Positions 23,737 to 31,855 of a stretch of DNA of 36,316 nt are shown one piece after another; the first letter of the stretch is position 1; the number at the start of each line of letters is the position of its first letter. The stretch covers positions 1-36,316 of the forward strand of contig JBGPWL010000048.1 of NCBI GenBank assembly GCA_041492185.1, in the 5' to 3' direction. Both the position numbers and the translations under genes were made by a program. The stretch comes from JAOAPY01 sp041492185 (GTDB lineage Bacteria > Acidobacteriota > Blastocatellia > Pyrinomonadales > Pyrinomonadaceae). Below the pieces are notes generated by a model that was not told the origin of the DNA, made no database searches, and saw only the letters and a list, made by a program, of their open reading frames with translations.

Positions 23737-23861
23737 TTTTTATGAAGTGATTTGAAACGAAATTAACCCGGGCGTCAAACGAATCGTGGGAGCATCGTAC
23801 GTCGAAGTGAGTAACCCACGACACTGTTTTGCTGGTACTAGCTCAAGTTTGGAAGCAGATG

Positions 23862-23913
23862 TCCGACAAACTTCAGTTTGTCGCTCAAACACGACAAGCT
23901 AAAGCTTATCGGA
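23862..23913. repeat. Inverted pair of 21-base hairpins
   Basis: CCGACAAACTTCAGTTTGTCG (23863-23883) and CGACAAGCTAAAGCTTATCGG (23892-23912) are each palindromic. The reverse complement of the second matches the first at about 16 of 21 positions. It sits in the divergent spacer (23737-24018) between the P450 and kinase genes. It has the same paired architecture as the other repeat loci. Confidence 0.8.
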
Positions 23914-24018
23914 AACCAAACTGAACCAGTAGCCATGTTTGCTGCTTCTTTTGACTTTTATCCTTTGTGTAATAGAGTTAGGCCGACCCGGGGTTTGTGC
24001 GATGGGTAAAGGACGAGT

Positions 24019-26571
24019 ATGGCACTCACTGCCGGAACGCTGCTTGGTCGCTACGAGATCCGCCGCCCCCTAGGCTCGGGCGGGATGGGTGAAGTTTATC
24101 TCGCGGAAGATACTCAGCTGCGACGCACTGTCGCTCTAAAAATCCTGCCCGCTGATCTAACGGCGGACCAGCAACGCCTGCACCGCTTCGCCCAGGAGGC
24201 GCGCACCGCGTCGGCCCTGAATCATCCCAACATTCTTACGATTCACGAAATTCAGCTCGAAGGCCCGCACCCTTTCATTGTCACGGAATACATTGAGGGC
24301 ATGACGCTGCGCGACTATATGATCAGCAAGCAGATGAGCTTCGGCCAGGCGCTCAGCTTCACGGTGCAAACGGCGAGCGCGCTGGTCGCTGCCCACAAAG
24401 CCGGCGTGGTCCACCGGGACATCAAGCCAGAGAACATCATGATCAGGCATGATGGCTACATTAAGGTCCTCGATTTCGGCTTGGCCAAAATGACGATGCG
24501 ACCGGACACGACACCGGAAGCTGTCACGCTGCTTAACACCGAGCCTGGTTTCATTCTGGGGACGGCGCGTCACATGTCGCCCGAACAAGCGCGCGGCCTG
24601 GAGCTTGACGAGCGGACGGACATATTCAGTCTCGGCACGGTGCTCTATGAAATGATCACAGGCCGTGCGCCGTTCGAAGGCCCAACGAACTCTGACGTTA
24701 TCGCCTCAATCCTCAGAGAAGATCCGCCGCCGGTGGGACAATTCGCGCCTGAAGCTCCCGCCGAGCTGCAGCGGATCGTCAACCGCGCCCTGGCGAAAGA
24801 TCGCGAGGACCGATATCAAACCGTCAAGGATCTATCCACGGATCTAACGAACCTCAAACACGAGTTGGAATTTGAAGCGCACCTTGGCACCTCTTCTCCC
24901 GTCTATCTTGCAAGATTGATTGGCCTCCAACGTGAGCTGGAAGCTGAAGAGCAGTTTAGCCGTAGCGGACGATTGAAGGCGGACACCGAATCCGTCTCGG
25001 GTACGAGCACGGCGGCGGTGCCGACGATTACCGCGAAGGAGCCAGACGCAAGCACGGCCGGGCATTCCCGCTATCGAGGCCGACAATGGCGGCTAGGTCT
25101 GGCAGGCGCGTTTATTTTGGCGCTGGCTGGGATTGCCAGCATCGCATACGTCTACTTGAAGCCGCCGCGTCAGGCGATCGATTCCGTTGCTGTCCTGCCC
25201 TTCGAAAATGTTGGCGGTGATGCAAACACGGAATATCTCAGCGATGGCCTCACGGAGAGTCTCATCAACAGCCTTTCACACATACCGAATCTTAAAGTAA
25301 TCGCGCGCAGTTCGGTCTTTCGTTATAAAGGCAAACACGTGGACCCGCAAACGGTCGGGCGGGAGTTGAAAGTGCGCGCCGTGCTGACCGGTAAAGTGGT
25401 CCGAGTCGGCGACAGGCTGATTATCCAGACGGATCTCGTCGACGTTTCGGATCAAACCCAGCTCTGGGGAGAGAAGTACAATCGAAAAGTCTCCGACATT
25501 CTCGCCGTCGAGGACGAGATCTCCAGCGAGATATCCGACAAGCTGCGCTTGACCTTGTCGGGAGATCAGAAAAAGCAACTCGTCAAGCGTTATACGGAAA
25601 ACGCTGACGCCTATCAGCTTTACTGGAAGGGCCGGTACCACTGGAACAAGCGAACTCCGGAAGACCTCAAAGAAGCAATCAGAAATTTCCAGCAGGCAAT
25701 CAATCTTGATCAGGGCTACGCGCTGGCTTACACGGGCCTCGCGGACTGCTACGTGCTTGGCAGCGTTTTGCAGATGCCGCCGAAAGAAGCGATGTCGATT
25801 GCCCAGGACACGACCAAGAAGGCGCTCGCGCTTGACGACAATCTCGCCGAAGCGCACACGTCGTCCGCGAAAATCAAACTATCTTTTGAGTGGGACTGGC
25901 CCGGCGCCGAGAGCGAATTCAAACGCGCGATTGAACTCAATCGCGGCTATGCGACCGCGCATCAGTGGTACGGCGTGTATCTTTCGGAGATGGGCCGGCA
26001 CGACGAATCGATGAGGGAGCGCAAGCTCGCGCAGGAGCTTGATCCGCTTTCGCTGTCGATCAGCACGGGACTGGGCCGGGCGTTCTTCTGGGCCCGTCGT
26101 TTCGACGAAGCAATAAACCAACTGCAGAAAACGCTCGAGCAGGACCCGAAGTATCCGGACACTCACTGGAGTCTGGGGCTCGCCTACGAACAGAAGAAGA
26201 TGTATGCCGAAGCGATCGCCGCATTTCAAAAGGCCGTCGAGTATTCGAAGACCGCGGAGCTTGCCGAGGGTAAGCCGGAGATGCAGGCAGCGCTCGGACA
26301 CGCGCTCGCCCTGGCAGGCAGGCAAGCCGAGGCGTTGAAGATCATCGCCGATTTGACTGGAGCCGCCGACAAGCAGCGGTTCATCTCTCCCTATTCTATT
26401 GCGTTGGTCTATATTGGCCTCGGAGACAAGCCGCACGCGTTTGAATGGCTCGACCGGGCGTTTCAGGAACGGGACGAATCGTTCATTCACCTCCGCGTTG
26501 ACCCTCGCCTGGACGATCTGCGCGCGGACCCGCAATTTGTCGAGCGGCTGCGGCGGATTCATCTCGATTAG
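24019..26571 (+). CDS. Membrane Ser/Thr protein kinase with FlgO-like domain and TPRs
   Basis: An 850-aa protein. The kinase domain (about residues 11-280) has LGSGGMGEVYLAED loop, VALKILP lysine, VVHRDIKPENIMI, VLDFGLAK and MSPEQARGL. A single transmembrane helix lies at about residues 357-378 (LGLAGAFILALAGIASIAYV), then a FlgO/CsgG-like domain (VAVLPFENVGGDANTEYLSD through TQLWGEKYNRK, about 388-530) and TPR repeats to the end. If inserted as usual the kinase is cytoplasmic and the FlgO/TPR part periplasmic. The ATG follows AAAGGACG. Only 107 bases separate it from the TonB-dependent receptor on the same strand, suggesting joint expression. Confidence 0.94.
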   Translation: MALTAGTLLGRYEIRRPLGSGGMGEVYLAEDTQLRRTVALKILPADLTADQQRLHRFAQEARTASALNHPNILTIHEIQLEGPHPFIVTEYIEGMTLRDYMISKQMSFGQALSFTVQTASALVAAHKAGVVHRDIKPENIMIRHDGYIKVLDFGLAKMTMRPDTTPEAVTLLNTEPGFILGTARHMSPEQARGLELDERTDIFSLGTVLYEMITGRAPFEGPTNSDVIASILREDPPPVGQFAPEAPAELQRIVNRALAKDREDRYQTVKDLSTDLTNLKHELEFEAHLGTSSPVYLARLIGLQRELEAEEQFSRSGRLKADTESVSGTSTAAVPTITAKEPDASTAGHSRYRGRQWRLGLAGAFILALAGIASIAYVYLKPPRQAIDSVAVLPFENVGGDANTEYLSDGLTESLINSLSHIPNLKVIARSSVFRYKGKHVDPQTVGRELKVRAVLTGKVVRVGDRLIIQTDLVDVSDQTQLWGEKYNRKVSDILAVEDEISSEISDKLRLTLSGDQKKQLVKRYTENADAYQLYWKGRYHWNKRTPEDLKEAIRNFQQAINLDQGYALAYTGLADCYVLGSVLQMPPKEAMSIAQDTTKKALALDDNLAEAHTSSAKIKLSFEWDWPGAESEFKRAIELNRGYATAHQWYGVYLSEMGRHDESMRERKLAQELDPLSLSISTGLGRAFFWARRFDEAINQLQKTLEQDPKYPDTHWSLGLAYEQKKMYAEAIAAFQKAVEYSKTAELAEGKPEMQAALGHALALAGRQAEALKIIADLTGAADKQRFISPYSIALVYIGLGDKPHAFEWLDRAFQERDESFIHLRVDPRLDDLRADPQFVERLRRIHLD

Positions 26572-26678
26572 TCAGCCGCAAAGTGGTAGAGTGGGCGCTT
26601 CACAAGCGGGTAAACGCACGCAACTGATAATTGACCTCGATCTCGTCACTGATAGCCCAGGCGATCCAAATAATTTGA

Positions 26679-29600
26679 ATGCGTTTCCTGTCAGACTGTA
26701 TTGGCCTTAAGCTCGTTATCGCTCTTCTGTGCTTGCTGATCTTCGCCGAGAGAATCTCAGCGCAGGAGTTTCGCGGCACCATCGCGGGCCGCGTAAGCGA
26801 CGTTAATGGCGCGCTGGTGCCCGGCGCGCAAGTCAAGTTCACAAATCCCGCTACCAACATTCCAACCGAGACGAAGACTGACGAGGCGGGAAATTATTCT
26901 CTGCTGTACGTGCCCGCGGGCCAGTACAAAGTGTCAGTCGAAGCGAAAGGGTTCAAGACGCTGGTGCTGAGCCAGCCGGTCGAAGTGCGTGTCGGTGACA
27001 AGCTGGCGCTCAACTTTGTTCTGGAAGTCGGCGAAGTCAGCGAGTCGGTTACGGTCGCGACAGAAGCGCCGTTGCTCGAAGCTGCTAGCGCTACGGCGGG
27101 CCAGGTTGTTGACCGAAGGCGCATCTCGGAGCTGCCGCTCTCGGACGGCAACCCGTTTGTGCTTTCTCGTCTCGCGCCGGGAGTAACTTACACGGGCGAT
27201 CTGAAATTCTCGCGTCTCTTCGATAATCTCGGAACGTCTTCAGTAGTCGCGAACGGCGCGCCCGGAGGCAACGAGTTCTCGCTCGACGGTTCGCCCAACA
27301 CTGAAGGCCGCGAACCGCGCGTCGCTTATGTGCCGCCGGCAGACGCGGTGCAGGAATTCAAAGTTGTGACCGCCGGCTTTGACGCGCAACAGGGTCATGC
27401 AGCCGGAGCAAACATCGACGTAACGCTTCGCAGCGGCGGCAACAAACTTCATGGCTCGATCTATGAATTCGTGCGCAACGACGTGCTTTCGGCCAACGAT
27501 TTCTTTCTTAATCGGGCCGGTCAGGCGCGCGCGGCGCTGCACTACAATCGCTATGGCGGCACCGTTGGTGGTCCAATCATCCTGCCGCGTTTTGGTGAAG
27601 GCGGGCGCGCGATCTTGAATGGCCGCAACCGCGCTTTCTTTTTCTTTTCATTCGAAGGTCTCAAAGACGCTTTTCCCGAGCCGGGACTGTTTACAGTGCC
27701 AACGCTTGCCGAGCGTAGGGGAGACTTCTCCGCGCTGTTGCCGCTCGGCATACTGATCTACGATCCAGCAACGGCGCAGCGCGTTGGCAGCCGGATTCAG
27801 CGCACGCCATTTACGAATAACATTATCCCGCCGCTTCGTTTCAGCCAGATCGCCCTGAATTATCTCGCGTTTTTTCCCTTTCCAAACCAGCCGGCGACAG
27901 ATGCGCAGGGACGAAACAACTTTATTAGCCCCAGCCCGCGTAGCGACACATTTGATTCAGAATCAGTGCGCATTGATTACAACGGCGCGAAGCACAATTC
28001 CTTTTTCCACTACACGCGCAACAATCGACAAGAGGACCGAGGAAACTGGACGGGCGTCGTGGGGGGCATTCATCCTACGGGCACATTTCTCTTTCGCAAA
28101 AATAATGGCGCTACTTATGACGACATCTACACTGCGTCACCGACGCTCGTGTTCAATTTTCGCATCGGGTTTATTCGTTTCAGCTCGCCGACGTTGCGAG
28201 AAAGCGAGGGCGAATTCAATCCCGCTTCGCTCGGCTTCTCGGCGCCCACGGTCTCTTTCTTCGGTGGCGCTTCATACCTGCCGTTGTTTCAAATAGATCA
28301 GTTCTCTCCTGTAGGTGACACGCTCGGCAGCGCCTTTACGCACACGATCTATTCGCTGCAGCCGACCGTAACCAGACTTCATGGCCGCCACACGTTTCGA
28401 GCGGGCTACGACTTCCGCGCGTACCGCGAGAACGCCTCTGGTCCCGGACATGCCGCCGGCAGATACGACTTCCGTTCAGATTTCACCCGCGGACCTTTTG
28501 ATAATTCGGCGGCCGCGTCCATCGGACAAGAGCTGGCCGCGTTCCTGCTGGGCCAACCAACGGGCGGGCTGATCGATCGCAACGCGGCGCGCTCGAATCA
28601 AACGCTCTATCAAGCCCTCTTCTTGCAGGACGATTGGCGCGCGACGAACAAGCTGACGCTGAATCTGGGCCTGCGATACGAGTACGAAGGGGCGCCGACC
28701 GAACGCTTCAATCGAAATATTCGCGGCTTCGATGATTCATCGCCGAGTCCGATAGAAACCTTAGCGCGAGCAGCGTACGCAGCCAATCCGATTCCGGAAG
28801 TCTCGCCCGCGAATTTTCGCGTGCGCGGCGGACTGCTTTTCACCAGCGCCGAGCATCGCGGCTTCTGGAAAGCCGATCGTACCAATTTCCAACCACGACT
28901 CGGCTTTGCGTATCAGATCAATGGCGTGACTGTAGTGCGCGGCGGCTGGGCCATCTACAGCGTTCCTTTTTTCATTGACGGCGTGCAGCAGAGCGGCTTT
29001 TCACAATCGACGAACCTCGTACCCACGCTCGACAACGGATTGACCTTTCGCGCAAATCTCTTTGAGCCGTTTCCCGATGGTGTCGCCGCGCCGCCGGGCG
29101 CGAGTCTGGGTCTGGCGACACTGATCGGACGCGATTTGGATTTCGTGCCGGCGAGCCGGAACAACGGACAATCGCAGCGCTGGGAATTTAGCGTTGAGCG
29201 CGAGCTTCCCGGTCAGTGGCTCGTCGAGGCAGCCTATGTTGGCAACCACGGCTACGACCTGACCACCGAAGTTGATTCTCTGAACGCCGTGCCGCGACAG
29301 TTTCTTTCAACTGCACCGGTGCGCGATCAGGCTACGATAGATTTCCTGACCGCGAATGTCGTCAATCCGTTTCAAAATTTGGCGCCCGGTACGAGCCTCA
29401 ACGGCGCGACGCTGCAACGTCAGCAACTCTTGCGACGCTTTCCGCAGTTTGGGAACATTCACTCGCGACAAAACGACGGCAGCACGATTTATCACTCCGC
29501 TCAGTTGCGCGTCGAGAAACGCTTCTCGCGCGGCTATACGCTGCTGGCCAGTTACACCAGGTCGAAACTCCTCGAACGTGTTTCGTTGCTCAATCCGACA

Positions 29601-30245
29601 GATGCGGCTTATGAAAGACGACTTTCCCCGAATGACTCGCCTCACCGAATCGTGGTCAGCGGAATCTGGGAGCTGCCCTTTGGCAACGGCCGCAGGTTTG
29701 GCAATCATTGGAAGGGAATGCGGGAGGCGATGTTGGGCGGGTGGCAATTTCAGGGCATCTGGCAAATGCAGAGTGGCCGTCCGCTCGATTTGGGCAATCT
29801 CTACTTCAACGGCGACCCTGGCAAGCTAAAGACCAACATCCGAGGGAGCACTGTTGATGCGGTCTTTGACACGAGCGGTTTTTATTTCACCGACGCGGCG
29901 GTTCAATTTATCAACCCGAGCACTGGTCTACCGACCGGCGTGCCCGACCCAGTCAAGCAGCGTAACGATCCGCGCATCAGACTCGCGTCGAACATTCGCA
30001 CGTTTCCGTCGCGGCTGCCGGGAATGCGCGGACAACCGCTCGATCTCTGGGACCTTTCAGTGATCAAAAACTTTTCGTTTACCGAAAATGTCAGATTGCA
30101 GCTTCGCGGCGAGTTTCTGAACGCTTTCAATCATCCTGAATTCAATAATCCCAATCTCGATCCCACCAGCTCGAGCTTCGGCAAAATAACCAGCCAGGGC
30201 AACTTGCCGCGCAACGTTCAGCTCGGGATCAAGTTAATCTTCTAA
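26679..30245 (+). CDS. TonB-dependent receptor with carboxypeptidase-regulatory N-domain (Oar-like)
   Basis: A 1188-aa outer-membrane protein. A signal peptide (about residues 11-29, ending SAQ) precedes a carboxypeptidase-D regulatory-like beta-sandwich (GTIAGRVSDVNGALVPGAQV to about residue 115), a plug-like region (ISELPLSDGNPFVLSRLAPG) and a long beta-barrel ending in the outer-membrane signature LGIKLIF with a terminal Phe. This receptor type is greatly expanded in Acidobacteriota and is thought to import large substrates such as glycans or peptides; the substrate is unknown. No clear Shine-Dalgarno is seen before ATG 26679. The next gene starts 15 bases after its stop, indicating an operon. 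Confidence 0.92.
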   Translation: MRFLSDCIGLKLVIALLCLLIFAERISAQEFRGTIAGRVSDVNGALVPGAQVKFTNPATNIPTETKTDEAGNYSLLYVPAGQYKVSVEAKGFKTLVLSQPVEVRVGDKLALNFVLEVGEVSESVTVATEAPLLEAASATAGQVVDRRRISELPLSDGNPFVLSRLAPGVTYTGDLKFSRLFDNLGTSSVVANGAPGGNEFSLDGSPNTEGREPRVAYVPPADAVQEFKVVTAGFDAQQGHAAGANIDVTLRSGGNKLHGSIYEFVRNDVLSANDFFLNRAGQARAALHYNRYGGTVGGPIILPRFGEGGRAILNGRNRAFFFFSFEGLKDAFPEPGLFTVPTLAERRGDFSALLPLGILIYDPATAQRVGSRIQRTPFTNNIIPPLRFSQIALNYLAFFPFPNQPATDAQGRNNFISPSPRSDTFDSESVRIDYNGAKHNSFFHYTRNNRQEDRGNWTGVVGGIHPTGTFLFRKNNGATYDDIYTASPTLVFNFRIGFIRFSSPTLRESEGEFNPASLGFSAPTVSFFGGASYLPLFQIDQFSPVGDTLGSAFTHTIYSLQPTVTRLHGRHTFRAGYDFRAYRENASGPGHAAGRYDFRSDFTRGPFDNSAAASIGQELAAFLLGQPTGGLIDRNAARSNQTLYQALFLQDDWRATNKLTLNLGLRYEYEGAPTERFNRNIRGFDDSSPSPIETLARAAYAANPIPEVSPANFRVRGGLLFTSAEHRGFWKADRTNFQPRLGFAYQINGVTVVRGGWAIYSVPFFIDGVQQSGFSQSTNLVPTLDNGLTFRANLFEPFPDGVAAPPGASLGLATLIGRDLDFVPASRNNGQSQRWEFSVERELPGQWLVEAAYVGNHGYDLTTEVDSLNAVPRQFLSTAPVRDQATIDFLTANVVNPFQNLAPGTSLNGATLQRQQLLRRFPQFGNIHSRQNDGSTIYHSAQLRVEKRFSRGYTLLASYTRSKLLERVSLLNPTDAAYERRLSPNDSPHRIVVSGIWELPFGNGRRFGNHWKGMREAMLGGWQFQGIWQMQSGRPLDLGNLYFNGDPGKLKTNIRGSTVDAVFDTSGFYFTDAAVQFINPSTGLPTGVPDPVKQRNDPRIRLASNIRTFPSRLPGMRGQPLDLWDLSVIKNFSFTENVRLQLRGEFLNAFNHPEFNNPNLDPTSSSFGKITSQGNLPRNVQLGIKLIF

Positions 30246-30260
30246 TTCTCAGGTGAACGC

Positions 30261-31022
30261 TTGTCTCTTGAATTCGCCATTCAATATTCATGTCCATTGC
30301 GCGCGCGCTATTCGGAAGAACATCTGCGCCAGTGGGGACGCTTGAGCAATCTGCACACCCGCCTGACCACCGGCGACACGAGTGCGCCGAGCGAAGAGAA
30401 ACTCAAGTGGGTCGAGAACGCGCGCGAGGAAGTCGAGCAGATGCAAACAGAGACGACGATTTGTGCCGATTGTCCCGCGTGTTTGCCATTGAATGCAGCC
30501 GGCGAAGGTGAAGCGGTCGGTTGTTTGGGGCGCATCACCTATCCGATCGAAGCCCAGTTCGAAAAATTTCTGGCTGACCGCGTACAGCTTCTGCTTGATA
30601 CTCTTGATCGCGAGGATCAACCTCGCCTGCTGCGCATTCTGGTTGATGCGGAATCGCCCTTCGACGGCGAAGCGACCAAGGAACTGCGCCGCGTGACCAC
30701 GGCTGAAGGGTTGCGGTTCTTTGAGCTGCGGCTGCCGATTAATCTCTCGCGCGAGGCGGCGCGCATCAACACCGACAACATCTTCGATCTGCTCGCCGGC
30801 TTTCGTTCGGATGATTCGGAAACGACCAGCTACACGCGCGAACTGTCGTTTGCGGCGACGGCGGATTACTACGACTTTCTCGATCTGGTTCTGCGCAACG
30901 ACCTCAATCAGTCGGAAACAGCACGGCTGACCACCCGCAGCGTAAACTATTCACAATTTCTCCGACTGCTGGCGGCGATCGAGCGCGCCGAGGCGTTGGA
31001 AACGCGCGTGTTGTTGGACTGA
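30261..31022 (+). CDS. Hypothetical protein with Cys cluster, downstream of receptor
   Basis: A 253-aa soluble protein with no signal peptide; not recognised. It has cysteines at 11, 68, 71, 74 and 88, with the core TICADCPACLPL followed by AVGCLGRI. A CxxCxxC plus distal Cys suggests a metal site, zinc or Fe-S. The rest is acidic and helical. The start is TTG 30261 with AGGTGA about seven bases upstream; an ATG start would remove the first conserved-looking part. It is 15 bases after the TonB-dependent receptor, so coexpressed, and it converges on the DUF4388 gene with only five bases between stops. Confidence 0.75.
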   Translation: MSLEFAIQYSCPLRARYSEEHLRQWGRLSNLHTRLTTGDTSAPSEEKLKWVENAREEVEQMQTETTICADCPACLPLNAAGEGEAVGCLGRITYPIEAQFEKFLADRVQLLLDTLDREDQPRLLRILVDAESPFDGEATKELRRVTTAEGLRFFELRLPINLSREAARINTDNIFDLLAGFRSDDSETTSYTRELSFAATADYYDFLDLVLRNDLNQSETARLTTRSVNYSQFLRLLAAIERAEALETRVLLD

Positions 31023-31027
31023 AGGAA

Positions 31028-31744
31028 TTACTGCTTCTCTTCATCCAACCTTCGTAGCGTGTCGAGGATGAGATTTGTGTTACTGGCGGCCTGGATGTTA
31101 GTCGGGAAACCTTGCGCTGATTTTTGAAACTCAAATGCGCCGCTCGTGATCTCCACAATCTGCCGAAATCCTGCTTCGCCTTTTTCTCCCGCACAATCCG
31201 CATCGACGATCGCGCCTTCGTTAAATAACACCCGGCCTGCTTCCACGTCGCTCGTCAACGTCAGCACGCCGGTCAGCTTCGCATTTTCGATCACCTGAAT
31301 CGCGTCAAACACGCTGATCACTCCGAGGTCGCCGGCGAGCGTGACGCTCACACGTTCCGACTTTCCTTCGCTCGCTTGAGGAGTGGGACGAAGATCGGGG
31401 CGGCGCGCGCGGCGAATGGCTTCCAGACCGGCCGCGATGTTGATGCGCGGATCGAGTTGTTTCGCTTCCAGTAATCGATCGTATGCGGTGTCGAAGTCTT
31501 CGCGGTCGATGTAAAGACTGGCGAGCGCCAGGCATTGCCGCGCCGCTTCATCGAGGTGTTTGTGCGCGGCAGCGATTTCCCGCAACCGCTCGCGCAGTTG
31601 AATCGATCGCGGACTGCGCTCAAGGGCGGTGCGCAGGCGTTTGATGGCGCGTTCGGGCGCCTGATACTTGACGAACAACTCCACGTCAAGCAGCGCCGTC
31701 TCGACCTCGCCGGCTGGTTCTGTTTGTGATTGCGGATCGCTCAC
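31028..31744 (-). CDS. DUF4388 (PATAN) domain protein with N-terminal TPR-like helices
   Basis: A 238-aa protein. Residues about 15-110 form helical repeats of TPR type (PERAIKRLRTALERSPRSIQ, DFDTAYDRLLEAKQLDPR). Residues about 130-215 are a DUF4388/PATAN domain: LAGDLGVISVFDAIQVIENA, KLTGVLTLTS, GRVLFNEGAIVDADC, FQKSAQGF. Such proteins occur in predatory and gliding bacteria and Acidobacteriota linked with GTPase, kinase and type IV pilus-like signalling; the exact function is unknown. It is downstream of the second TonB-dependent receptor but separated from it by a repeat pair. Confidence 0.88.
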   Translation of the reverse strand: MSDPQSQTEPAGEVETALLDVELFVKYQAPERAIKRLRTALERSPRSIQLRERLREIAAAHKHLDEAARQCLALASLYIDREDFDTAYDRLLEAKQLDPRINIAAGLEAIRRARRPDLRPTPQASEGKSERVSVTLAGDLGVISVFDAIQVIENAKLTGVLTLTSDVEAGRVLFNEGAIVDADCAGEKGEAGFRQIVEITSGAFEFQKSAQGFPTNIQAASNTNLILDTLRRLDEEKQ

Positions 31745-31766
31745 AGGGAAGCGAGTCTACCATAGT

Positions 31767-31855
31767 GTCAGAACCGCCTGCGGTAGCGGGCGGTTGATCT
31801 TCTCAGCGAGTATGTAACGGATCATCAACCGCCCGCTATCGCAGGCGGTTCTGAC
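31767..31855. repeat. Near-perfect 32-base inverted repeat pair
   Basis: Left arm 31767-31798 and right arm 31824-31855 are reverse complements with a single mismatch (CGGTAGCG versus CGATAGCG). Each arm itself contains AACCGCC...GGGCGGTT, so it can fold alone. The right arm ends on the first base of the CTA (TAG stop) of the receptor gene. The spacer of 25 bases carries no gene. Confidence 0.95.
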
